Origin: a bacterium
GTDB taxonomy: Bacteria > Patescibacteriota > Patescibacteriia > CAIQCM01
Assembly (NCBI GenBank): GCA_023246535.1
Contig: JAHFIF010000042.1
Span: forward strand, 1-9,061
Reading direction: 5' to 3'
DNA: 9,061 nt
Shown here: one piece after another, positions 1 through 5,801 of the stretch
Numbering within the stretch: the first letter of the stretch is position 1
Layout: the number at the start of each line of letters is the position of its first letter
The notes under the pieces: model-generated
What the model was told of the DNA's origin: nothing
Databases searched by the model: none
Seen by the model: only the letters and a program-made list of their open reading frames with translations
Translations under genes and position numbers: made by a program

Positions 1-188
1 ATGGGCGGCAAAATGATCGACATGGTATACAACAGCTTTTTTCTTTTGACCGTGACATGGCTTTCCAGGCCGACCGATTCGAGCGCCGCGATCGCTAAAG
101 CCGCCTTGTCGATGTTGGCGTTCGCATTAGACGCTTCGGCGTATTCTTTGAGCCTGGCTTCGACCAATTGTTCTTCGATCGTTTTCAT
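1..188 (-). CDS. Hypothetical protein, 5' part only (runs off the left edge)
   Basis: This reading frame opens at an ATG (complement of 186-188) and stays open for 62 codons to the window edge, so its C-terminus is not seen. The visible start is MKTIEEQLVEARLKEYAEAS, a charged and probably helical segment. An alanine-rich stretch follows, then a basic patch VKRKK near residues 47-51 and a hydrophobic run near 52-62 (LLYTMSIILPP). I do not recognise a family. The gene appears to have its own promoter: TATAAT ends 6 nt upstream of the ATG, leaving no room for an SD and predicting a leaderless mRNA. It is the next gene downstream of the 274-726 gene on the same strand, but that gene's terminator lies between them, so it is probably transcribed separately. 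The frame is supported by the promoter and the uninterrupted frame; the function is unknown. Confidence 0.6.
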   Translation of the reverse strand, partial: MKTIEEQLVEARLKEYAEASNANANIDKAALAIAALESVGLESHVTVKRKKLLYTMSIILPP

Positions 189-194
189 GCCGCC

Positions 195-223
195 ATTATA
201 GCGCATTCGGCAAAATATTTCTA
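195..223 (-). promoter_or_regulatory. Promoter of the 188 gene, predicting a leaderless transcript
   Basis: On the minus strand a perfect TATAAT (complement of 195-200) lies 17 bp downstream of TAGAAA (complement of 218-223), a 4/6 match to the -35 consensus. The expected transcription start falls on or next to the A of the ATG at 188. The -35 overlaps the T-tract of the preceding terminator. No SD is possible in a leader this short. Confidence 0.55.
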
Positions 224-254
224 ATAATAAAAGGTCCGGGAATGATCCCGGACC
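221..254 (-). terminator. Intrinsic terminator of the 274-726 gene
   Basis: GGTCCGGG (233-240) and CCCGGACC (247-254) form a perfect 8-bp GC-rich stem around a 6-nt loop. On the minus strand the stem is followed by TTTTATTATTAG (complement of 221-232). It begins 19 nt after the stop codon of the gene it closes. Confidence 0.85.
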
Positions 255-273
255 GTGACGGCGGCTGACCTGT

Positions 274-726
274 TCACCAGACGCGGCGCGCGGCGTGAAC
301 GGCCGATTGATACAGATAGAAGGCCACGCGGTACCGGCGCTGATCGACATCGGCTTCGATGGCGTCGGCAACATCCTGTTTCATGGCGGCCATCTTTGCC
401 GTTCTCTGGTCGGGCGACAGCTCGTTTTCGAGCGCGGTAATCTCGGCCAGCTCCTTGCGGCGCACGCTGCGCACGCGCATCTTCTCGAGCAGCTGTTCGG
501 CGCTTTCCTTGGGCGGCGTCGAAACCGGAGCCGGCGCGGGGCGGTTTTCCAAACCTGATTCGCGGTCGGGCAAGACGGCGGCCGGCGCGACTGTCGGCCG
601 TGACTCTTCATGCGGCTCATCAGGCACGATCGTGATGATGCGACGATGCGATCGCGACGGCGCAGTCACCGACGGCGGGGGCGCGACCTTATTCTTCGGA
701 CCAAACCAACTTCTAAAAAGATCCAT
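274..726 (-). CDS. Small protein: disordered Pro/Ala-rich N-half, charged helical C-half
   Basis: The protein has 150 residues and I do not recognise a family. It begins with a short aromatic amphipathic segment (MDLFRSWFGP) that could touch a membrane or a partner, though that is only a guess. Residues about 15-75 are rich in Pro, Ala, Ser, Arg and Glu (for example VAPPPSVTAP and RPAPAPVSTPP) and look disordered. From about residue 75 to the end the sequence is strongly helical and charged, with heptad-like spacing (SAEQLLEKMRVRSVRRKELA, then MKQDVADAIEADVDQRRYRV). There is no signal peptide or clear transmembrane helix. The start is supported by AGGAGGT (complement of 735-741), 8 nt from the ATG. 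The gene is monocistronic: a terminator lies on each side and a weak promoter lies upstream. A scaffolding or adaptor role would suit the architecture but is not shown. Confidence 0.75.
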   Translation of the reverse strand: MDLFRSWFGPKNKVAPPPSVTAPSRSHRRIITIVPDEPHEESRPTVAPAAVLPDRESGLENRPAPAPVSTPPKESAEQLLEKMRVRSVRRKELAEITALENELSPDQRTAKMAAMKQDVADAIEADVDQRRYRVAFYLYQSAVHAARRVW

Positions 727-774
727 TGTCTCTTACCTCCTGAGCATAACCGCCAAACGGCCGGCGGGTAGGAT

Positions 775-803
775 ATTTAAGCATTGATCCGCCCATAAAT
801 CAA
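775..803 (-). promoter_or_regulatory. Candidate promoter of the 274-726 gene
   Basis: On the minus strand TTGATT (complement of 798-803) and TTAAAT (complement of 775-780) are 17 bp apart, and each matches the consensus at 4 of 6 positions. The predicted start near 768 leaves a leader of about 40 nt that contains the AGGAGGT site. The elements are weak; the placement between guaB's terminator and the SD supports the call. Confidence 0.4.
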
Positions 804-818
804 GCCTTGCCCCATCAT

Positions 819-851
819 TAAAAAATGAACTCGCGCGGAGTTCATTTTTTA
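819..851 (-). terminator. Intrinsic terminator of guaB (symmetrical)
   Basis: TGAACTC (826-832) and GAGTTCA (838-844) pair around a 5-nt GCGCG loop. A/T runs on both flanks extend this to a 14-bp stem (819-832 with 838-851). On the minus strand the core stem is followed by TTTTTTA. It lies 7 nt beyond the guaB stop. The hairpin is symmetrical and could stop transcription from either side, but the only well-supported genes around it are on the minus strand. Confidence 0.8.
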
Positions 852-858
852 GCGGCCT

Positions 859-2376
859 TTATTCCGCGCTGTAGTTAGGGGGCTCTTTGGTGATCATGAT
901 GTCGTGCGGGTGGCTTTCGGCGCGGCCGGCGGCGGTGATTTTGAGGAAATCGGCCTTGTCGCGCAGCTGCGCAATGTTGGCGGCGCCGACGTAACCCATG
1001 CCGCGTTTGAGCCCGCCGATGTACTGGAACAGCACGGCTTCCAATTCGCCTTTGTACGGTTTCATCCCCTCCACCCCCTCGGCGATCAGTTCTTTTTTGC
1101 CGGTGGCAATTTGCCCGTAGCGCTCGCGCGAACCCTTGTTCGTTTCCATGGCGCCGATCGAGCCCATGCCGCGATACGACTTCCATTGGCGCCCGTCGGC
1201 GAAGATCACTTCGCCCGGCGCCTCTTTGACGCCGGCGAGCATCCCGCCCATCATGACCGACCAGGCGCCGGCGCCGATGGCAATGGGGATGTCGCCCGAG
1301 TGTTTCAATCCCCCGTCGGCACAGACCGGCACGCCGTAAGCGTCGGCCGCGCGGGCGCACTTGTAGACGGCGCTCACCTGCGGCGAACCGATGCCGGCAA
1401 TGATCCGCGTCGTGCAGATCGAGCCCGGCCCTTGCCCGACCTTAATGCCGTCGGCGCCGGCTTTCGCCAAGCGCAAAGCCGAATCCGGTTCGGAAACATT
1501 GCCGACAGCCACGTCGACGTTAAAGCGCTTTTTCATTTCTTTAAGTGTTTTGATCACCACCTCGGTATCGCCATGCGCCGTATCGATCACCAGCGCGTCA
1601 ACATTGTTGGCGATCAAAATTTGCGCGCGCTCAAAATCGTTGACGCCGACCGCCGCGGCCACGCGCAGCTGCCCTTTGGCGTCGACGTTGTATCGATGCT
1701 GGCTTTTGGTGACGATGCGGCTCACGTCGTTATAGGCGTACAGCCCGGCCAATTCGCCCTTCGCGTTAACCAGCGGCAAGGATTTTTTCTTGGCCTTATG
1801 CATGATGACATAAGCGTCGCGCAGGCTGGTTCCGGCCTTGGCCGTGATCGCGTTCGCCGTCATAATGACCCGCGCCTCAAGCGAATGATCGGAGCAAAAA
1901 TCAAAGTCGTTCTGACTGATGATGCCGACCAGCTTGCCGCTCGCATTCACAACCGGAAAAGTGTGAAAGGTGTAACCTTTTTCATCGCGGCGGCGCAAAA
2001 TTTCCGCGACCGTGTCGGTTTCGAGAACGAAGATCGGTTTTTCAATGAGACCGTTGAGGCTGAATTTAACCTTGGCCACTTCCCGGCCCTGGCTCTCGAT
2101 GTCCATGTTTTTATGGAGCACGCCGATGCCGCCCAATTTGGCCATGGCGATCGCCATCGCGTGCTCGGTCACCGTGTCCATGGCCGCGCTCGCGATCGGC
2201 GTTTTTAACGGAACGTTTTTGGTGAACTTGGAAGACAGCTCGACGTCGTCCGGCATGACCACAGAGTAGCCTGATTTCAGCCGCACGTCGTCAAAGGTCA
2301 GCGCCTCGCCCAAAGCGTCGATCTTTTTAAAGAACAAGTCTTTGGGCAGCGTTTTCCGGCTGGTTTTGGTGGCCAT
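859..2376 (-). CDS. guaB: Inosine-5'-monophosphate dehydrogenase (IMPDH)
   Basis: IMPDH oxidises IMP to XMP with NAD+, the committed step to GMP, in the cytoplasm as a tetramer or octamer. The 505-residue length is normal. Visible marks in order are LTFDDVRL (26-33), MDTVTE (66-71), and a paired CBS regulatory insert at about 113-225. DTAHGD follows at 265-270, then the catalytic loop GPGSICTTR with nucleophile Cys321, ADGG (353-356) for phosphate binding, and YRGMGS (401-406). The flap carries Arg419-Tyr420, and the K+/C-terminal motif is SHPHDIMIT (488-496). One oddity is Gln315 in GQGPGS, where bacterial enzymes usually have Ile. The ATG at 2376 has no SD; an extended -10 lies about 23 nt upstream, giving a leader of about 16 nt. 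The gene stands alone, with its own promoter and terminator and no other purine gene in the window. Confidence 0.97.
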   Translation of the reverse strand: MATKTSRKTLPKDLFFKKIDALGEALTFDDVRLKSGYSVVMPDDVELSSKFTKNVPLKTPIASAAMDTVTEHAMAIAMAKLGGIGVLHKNMDIESQGREVAKVKFSLNGLIEKPIFVLETDTVAEILRRRDEKGYTFHTFPVVNASGKLVGIISQNDFDFCSDHSLEARVIMTANAITAKAGTSLRDAYVIMHKAKKKSLPLVNAKGELAGLYAYNDVSRIVTKSQHRYNVDAKGQLRVAAAVGVNDFERAQILIANNVDALVIDTAHGDTEVVIKTLKEMKKRFNVDVAVGNVSEPDSALRLAKAGADGIKVGQGPGSICTTRIIAGIGSPQVSAVYKCARAADAYGVPVCADGGLKHSGDIPIAIGAGAWSVMMGGMLAGVKEAPGEVIFADGRQWKSYRGMGSIGAMETNKGSRERYGQIATGKKELIAEGVEGMKPYKGELEAVLFQYIGGLKRGMGYVGAANIAQLRDKADFLKITAAGRAESHPHDIMITKEPPNYSAE

Positions 2377-2399
2377 ATGAAAAGGGATTAATTGACCAA

Positions 2400-2408
2400 A
2401 TTATAGCA
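2400..2408 (-). promoter_or_regulatory. Extended -10 promoter of guaB
   Basis: The minus strand reads TGCTATAAT (complement of 2400-2408), a perfect -10 with the TGn extension. No good -35 lies at 16-18 bp, which is typical of extended -10 promoters. The predicted start is near 2393. It is one arm of a dyad whose other arm is the -10 of the divergent operon. Confidence 0.65.
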
Positions 2409-2441
2409 TACCGGTTGACAAAATCGCATTTTTATGCTATA
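2402..2441. repeat. 9-bp inverted repeat spanning the divergent promoters
   Basis: TATAGCATA (2402-2410) and TATGCTATA (2433-2441) are perfect inverted copies with arm centres 31 bp apart, about three helical turns. Each arm contains the extended -10 of one of two outward-facing promoters. The repeat is a direct observation; whether a regulator binds it is unknown. Confidence 0.6.
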
Positions 2442-2443
2442 TT
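2415..2443 (+). promoter_or_regulatory. Strong sigma70-type promoter of the small-protein operon
   Basis: TTGACA (2415-2420, perfect) is followed by a 17-bp spacer and TATATT (2438-2443, 5 of 6), preceded by TGC to give an extended -10. This is the best promoter in the window. The predicted start near 2450 leaves a leader of about 100 nt before the ATG at 2551. Its spacer overlaps the place where a guaB -35 would lie, so polymerase may not occupy both promoters at once. Confidence 0.75.
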
Positions 2444-2472
2444 GCTTGGTTAATATTCGCCCATTTACAACG

Positions 2473-2523
2473 TTTTTAGCGCCTTGAGAAATGGTTTTTT
2501 GCCGTTTTTCAAGGCGTTAAAAA
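2473..2523 (+). promoter_or_regulatory. Long hairpin in the 5' leader of the small-protein operon
   Basis: Positions 2473-2491 can pair with 2505-2523 as 19 consecutive base pairs including two G·U pairs. The core is CGCCTTGA with TCAAGGCG, and the 13-nt loop is TGGTTTTTTGCCG. No T-run follows the stem on the plus strand, so it is not a classical terminator or attenuator. It lies 16 nt upstream of the SD and leaves that site single-stranded. It could stabilise the mRNA, bind a protein or be processed; the function is unknown. Confidence 0.6.
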
Positions 2524-2550
2524 TACAAACCCATTCAACAGGAGGAAACG

Positions 2551-2922
2551 ATGAGCGACCAGATGTATTCGAGCAACAATAGCGGACCGGTGCGCGGGAC
2601 CCTCGATCGCTACGGCGCCTTGTGCCGCAAAACGATCGCCCTCGGCGCCATGCGAAACCAAGGCACACCCTTCCAAAAAGAGGAAATCGCCGTGGTAACC
2701 GTCCGTACGGTCAACATCACGCGCGTTGAAAAAAACGCCGGGCGGTATGCCGCGACCGTGCGCCTGTATGTCGAAGAGGCAACCTTCTTCGGCTATCCGA
2801 TCGAGTATCTGGAACTCGATCTTGACCAACCCTCGCAAGTGTCCGTTCGCCGTAACCTCGACAACGGCTATCTTGCCGGTGAACCGCACGTGGTCGTCGC
2901 CACGTTCGACGTCATCGGCTGA
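2551..2922 (+). CDS. Small protein of unknown family, first of a paralogous pair
   Basis: The product has 123 residues and I do not recognise a family. The N-terminal 30 residues look flexible and polar. The rest alternates in a way that suggests beta strands: EEIAVVTVRTVNITRVE (44-60), TVRLYVEEATFF (69-80), QVSVRR (96-101) and HVVVATFDVIG at the C-terminus. NQGTP at 36-40 has an exact counterpart (DQGSP, 36-40) in the next gene, and the YVEE and FF motifs and the A-x-F-x-V ending also align. No signal peptide, membrane helix or metal motif is seen. The start is firm: AGGAGG (2540-2545) lies 5 nt upstream of the ATG. It leads a two-gene operon with a near-consensus promoter, which suggests substantial expression. 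The pattern suits a small cytoplasmic beta-rich fold, but no role can be named. Confidence 0.8.
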   Translation: MSDQMYSSNNSGPVRGTLDRYGALCRKTIALGAMRNQGTPFQKEEIAVVTVRTVNITRVEKNAGRYAATVRLYVEEATFFGYPIEYLELDLDQPSQVSVRRNLDNGYLAGEPHVVVATFDVIG

Positions 2923-2949
2923 CGCAATGTTCGATCAATAGGAGCGAAC

Positions 2950-3324
2950 ATGGACGCGACTCGAAAATTCAGCCCCGAAGTTTCTACGCTTGTGCGCAGC
3001 CATGCGCAACTCGTCGCCGCGTTTGTCGGAAAGTTCATCATGATCAGTTCAACCGATCAGGGATCGCCCGGCGAGCCGATGTTGCAAACCCAGTCTGACG
3101 GCGGCAGCGAGGAAGTCGTACTGCTCGCGGTCGAACGCGTGACCGTCAAAAAATTCGCCGGCAACGACGAGCATCCGACGATCACGATCTACGTCGACCA
3201 ATCAGCCGAGTTCTTCTACGATCGAATTCGCCACATTCTCTACGACCGAGCCAGTCCGGACAAGGTCACAGTCGTGACCGTGCACGGCAGGCATATCGCC
3301 GCTGCATTCACGGTCCTCGACTAG
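2950..3324 (+). CDS. Small protein of unknown family, second of a paralogous pair
   Basis: The product has 124 residues, nearly the same size as its upstream neighbour, and is probably its diverged duplicate. Shared points in order are DQGSP (36-40), an EEV start to a strand (54-56), VERVTVKK (61-68), ITIYVDQSAEFF (78-89), D99, P103, VTV (106-108) and the closing AAAFTVLD. Residues about 10-33 look like an amphipathic helix (STLVRSHAQLVAAFVGKFIM) that is not hydrophobic enough for a confident membrane call. AGGAG (2940-2944) precedes the ATG by 5 nt, and the gap to the upstream stop is 27 nt, so the pair is co-transcribed. A strong terminator follows. A complex of the two proteins is plausible by inference only. 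Confidence 0.8.
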   Translation: MDATRKFSPEVSTLVRSHAQLVAAFVGKFIMISSTDQGSPGEPMLQTQSDGGSEEVVLLAVERVTVKKFAGNDEHPTITIYVDQSAEFFYDRIRHILYDRASPDKVTVVTVHGRHIAAAFTVLD

Positions 3325-3342
3325 GACAGCCCCTCGACAACC

Positions 3343-3380
3343 AAGGCCGACGAGCGTTCGCTCGCCGGCCTTTTCTATTT
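3343..3380 (+). terminator. Intrinsic terminator of the small-protein operon, possibly shared with the convergent gene
   Basis: AAGGCCG (3343-3349) pairs with CGGCCTT (3366-3372). Inside these, past one A/C mismatch, CGAGC (3351-3355) pairs with GCTCG (3360-3364) around a 4-nt loop. TTTTCTATTT follows on the plus strand. The HAD gene ends convergently at 3392; on the minus strand the same stem is followed only by a weak T-rich stretch (TTGGTTG), so it may serve that gene less efficiently. Confidence 0.85.
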
Positions 3381-3391
3381 CATGAAACAAA

Positions 3392-4081
3392 CTACAGCAG
3401 CTCCGTAAAACTCGCGATCGTGAGCGATGGTTCGAACGGGGCGCTGAGCTGAAAGCGCGCATCGCGGACGAAAACGGTTTTCATGCCCGCGGTTTTGGCG
3501 CTCGTGAGCCCGCTCAGGCTATCCTCAAAAACCACGCAGTCTTCGGGCTTGACCCCCAGCCGCCGCGCGGCCTCGAGGTAAATGTCCGGCGCCGGCTTGC
3601 TGTGCTCAATTTCGTCGCCGGCCACGACCGTTTTAAAAAGCGACGCCCAGCCCAAGAGTTTTATTTGGTCGTCAATGTCGACGCGCGACGTGCCGGTCGC
3701 CATGGCGGTCGGAATATTCTGCTTGATCGCCGCCTGCACAAATTCAACGGCGCCGGGCATGGGCCGGATCGGCGATTCGGTTTTTACCGCCTGGATCAAC
3801 AGGCCGCGCTGCATCAGCAGCTCTTCGGTCGCGTCCGGACCCTGGGGCAGCTCCGGGTGTATTGCCTGGAGCATCAAGATGCAGGCCCGGTCCGATTGCC
3901 CCATCATCTGTCTGTGCACAAGGAGATTGTGGACGACATGATACGGCGCCAGTAAGCGGACATAGGCTTCGAACCATTTACCTTCCGACTCCGCCAGCAC
4001 GCCGTCATTGTCAAAAATATACGCACCCTTGGGGAGCGCGGCCAATATCTGTTTTTTTTCTTCTAGTCCGGGCATAGACAA
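3392..4081 (-). CDS. HAD-superfamily phosphatase/phosphomutase (beta-phosphoglucomutase-like)
   Basis: HAD enzymes of this group hydrolyse or move phosphoryl groups on sugar phosphates and related metabolites through an aspartyl-phosphate. Motif I is FDNDGVL (23-29), with nucleophile Asp24 and acid/base Asp26. A helical C1-type cap fills about 30-115. Motif II is Thr129 in MATGTS, motif III is Lys162 in SKPAPD, and motif IV is FEDSLSG (185-191) with Glu186 and Asp187. The 229-residue length is usual. The longest frame starts at TTG (4081), 7 nt after the hydrogenase stop; an ATG six bases further in (4075) is an equally good or better start. Neither has a clear SD, so translation may be coupled to the upstream gene. 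It is apparently the last gene of the hydrogenase operon. The family is certain; the substrate cannot be told, and a link to hydrogen metabolism is not evident. Confidence 0.9.
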   Translation of the reverse strand: MSMPGLEEKKQILAALPKGAYIFDNDGVLAESEGKWFEAYVRLLAPYHVVHNLLVHRQMMGQSDRACILMLQAIHPELPQGPDATEELLMQRGLLIQAVKTESPIRPMPGAVEFVQAAIKQNIPTAMATGTSRVDIDDQIKLLGWASLFKTVVAGDEIEHSKPAPDIYLEAARRLGVKPEDCVVFEDSLSGLTSAKTAGMKTVFVRDARFQLSAPFEPSLTIASFTELL

Positions 4082-4088
4082 TCAGTGG

Positions 4089-5801
4089 TTACTCGAATTT
4101 CTTTTTTCGCGAGTATGAGGTATTAAGAATCGCTTCGCGCGAACGGCGCGACAGCTTGGCAATATAATTGTCGAAGAAGTCGCGAACGACCGGGTTGAGA
4201 TGCGCTTGGCGCAATTTGTTTTTCTTATCGGCTTTGTAAAGCGCCTCCGTCCGTTTTTTCACGATGTTGAGCGTCGTCGGGATCGGCTGCCCTCCCCCGC
4301 CAATGCAGCCGCCAGGACAAGCCATGACCTCGATATAGTCGTAAGCAGACGGATCGCGTTTTATTTCCCGAATGATCTTTTCGGCGTTGGCCGGCGTGGC
4401 GACGACCGCGACCCGCAGTTTGCGTCCGGCAATTTCAACCTCGGTTCGCTTGATCCCCGCCATGCCGCGGACCTTTTTGAATTCCAGTTTTTCCAATTCT
4501 TGGCCGGTCAGCTCGTGAGCGGCCGTGCGCAGCGCCGATTCCATCACGCCGCCGGAAGCGCCGTAAATGGCGGCGGCGCCGGAATAGGTGCCGGGCTCGT
4601 CAACAACGCCCGGCTTCAGTTTCGGCAAATTGATCTTGTGTTTTTTAAGCAGCGCGCCAAATTCTCTGGTCGTCAGAACGTAATCAACCGGCCACATCCC
4701 GTTGATCTTCATCTTCTTGTGCCGCGCTTCGTACTTTTTCGAGGTGCACGGCATGAGGGAAACGACGACGATCCGGCGCGGATCAATTTTCTCTTTGGCG
4801 GCCCACCAAGTTTTGTAGGCGCCGCCCGAATGCATTTGCGGCGACCGCGAGGTCGTCAAATGGCCGAGCATCTCCGGATGATAGAACTCCATGAACTTGA
4901 CCCAAGCCGGGCAGCAGGACGTGAACATCGGCAATTTTTTATTTTCTTTGATCCGCTCGACCAGCTCGGCGGCCTCAACGACGGTCGTAATGTCGGCGCC
5001 CATGTTAACGTCGAAGACATGATCAAAGCCCAATTTGCGGAAAGCCGTGTAAACACGGCCCGTCATGTCGGTGCCGGGCGGCAGGCCGAATTCTTCGCCG
5101 ATCGAGGCGCGGACCGACGGCGCCATTTGCGCAATGACAATTTTGCGCTTGTCGGCGAGCGCTTTTTCCACGTCGGCAATTTGGTCTTGTTCCCGCGTCG
5201 CGCCGACCGGACAATGGACGGTGCATTGTCCGCAGTAAATGCAATCGATGTCCGCGCAATTTTTCGGCGCGGCGTGGTTTTGGATGTTGCGTCCGCGCAT
5301 TTCCAGAAAACCGATCCCGATCTTGTCGCAAATTTCCACGCATTTGTTGCAAGCGATGCACAGCTGCGGATCGATGAGCGCCGCCTGGCTCATCTTATGG
5401 AGCTTGGCCTGAATTTCCGGCCGCCAGTATTTAACGGTGGTCACGCCGTATTTGCCGAATTCTTCGGCAGCATGGCAGTACATCCCCTTTTGGCATTTCG
5501 GGCATTTATCCTGGTGGCCGGCCAGCAGCAGTTCGAGGTTGTCGAGCCGTAATTTTTTGACCTTGGCCGTGCGGGTGGAAACAGCCAAGCCGTCAGCGGC
5601 TTTAAGCGAACACGAGGTGAGCACGCGGCCCGTCTTGAGGTCCTCGACCAAACAGGTGCGGCAGCTGGCGCCGACCGGCAAGTCTTCGTGATAGCAAAAA
5701 TGCGGAATGTCGATCCCGTTATTGATCGCCGTTTGCAAAAGCGACTCCCCCTCGGGGACGGAGAATTCCTTGTCATCAATGCGGACGGTTACTTGGTTCA
5801 T
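4089..5801 (-). CDS. hydA: [FeFe] hydrogenase catalytic subunit (HydA/HndD type, M3 architecture)
   Basis: This enzyme reduces protons to H2 or oxidises H2 at the H-cluster, in the cytoplasm since no signal peptide is seen. The 570 residues match clostridial-type M3 enzymes. In order: an N-terminal [2Fe-2S] domain (Cys36, Cys47, Cys50, Cys64), a His-Cys3 [4Fe-4S] site (His96, Cys100, Cys103, Cys109), and two ferredoxin [4Fe-4S] motifs (Cys148/151/154/158 and Cys187/190/193/197). The H-cluster domain carries all three signatures: TSCCPAW (294-300), MPCTSKKYE (350-358) and EVMACPGGCIGGGGQP (491-506). Ligands are Cys297, Cys352, Cys495 and Cys499. Proton-path residues Cys296, Glu276 and Glu279 are kept, so it should be active if matured. 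Its ATG overlaps the stop of the NuoF-like gene (ATGA), with no SD of its own, which indicates coupled translation and a complex. No maturase gene (hydE, hydF, hydG) is in the window. Confidence 0.97.
   Translation of the reverse strand: MNQVTVRIDDKEFSVPEGESLLQTAINNGIDIPHFCYHEDLPVGASCRTCLVEDLKTGRVLTSCSLKAADGLAVSTRTAKVKKLRLDNLELLLAGHQDKCPKCQKGMYCHAAEEFGKYGVTTVKYWRPEIQAKLHKMSQAALIDPQLCIACNKCVEICDKIGIGFLEMRGRNIQNHAAPKNCADIDCIYCGQCTVHCPVGATREQDQIADVEKALADKRKIVIAQMAPSVRASIGEEFGLPPGTDMTGRVYTAFRKLGFDHVFDVNMGADITTVVEAAELVERIKENKKLPMFTSCCPAWVKFMEFYHPEMLGHLTTSRSPQMHSGGAYKTWWAAKEKIDPRRIVVVSLMPCTSKKYEARHKKMKINGMWPVDYVLTTREFGALLKKHKINLPKLKPGVVDEPGTYSGAAAIYGASGGVMESALRTAAHELTGQELEKLEFKKVRGMAGIKRTEVEIAGRKLRVAVVATPANAEKIIREIKRDPSAYDYIEVMACPGGCIGGGGQPIPTTLNIVKKRTEALYKADKKNKLRQAHLNPVVRDFFDNYIAKLSRRSREAILNTSYSRKKKFE

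Noticed and set aside
1..201. Plus-strand frame at the left edge
   Set aside because: The complementary strand has an ATG preceded by TATAAT and reads as a charged, helical protein, whereas the plus frame has no signals and is simply its complement.
359..787. 142-codon plus-strand frame opposite the 274-726 gene
   Set aside because: The minus-strand gene has a perfect SD, a promoter and a terminator in the right places; the plus frame has none.
904..2208. 434-codon open frame on the plus strand, antisense to guaB
   Set aside because: It lies wholly within a gene with full IMPDH motifs, has a composition rich in Arg, His, Gly and Asp typical of a reverse-frame shadow, and has no SD or promoter.
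2473..2523. Reading the leader hairpin as an intrinsic terminator or attenuator
   Set aside because: The stem is followed by TACAAACCCA on the plus strand and by CGTTGTAAAT on the minus strand, with no T-run on either.
2509..2889. 126-codon minus-strand frame opposite the first small protein
   Set aside because: The plus-strand gene has AGGAGG 5 nt from its ATG and matches its downstream paralog in protein sequence; the minus frame has no SD or promoter.
4200..5552. 450-codon open frame on the plus strand, antisense to hydA
   Set aside because: It is a shadow of the hydrogenase gene caused by GC-rich third positions. It has no recognisable domain and no translation signals.
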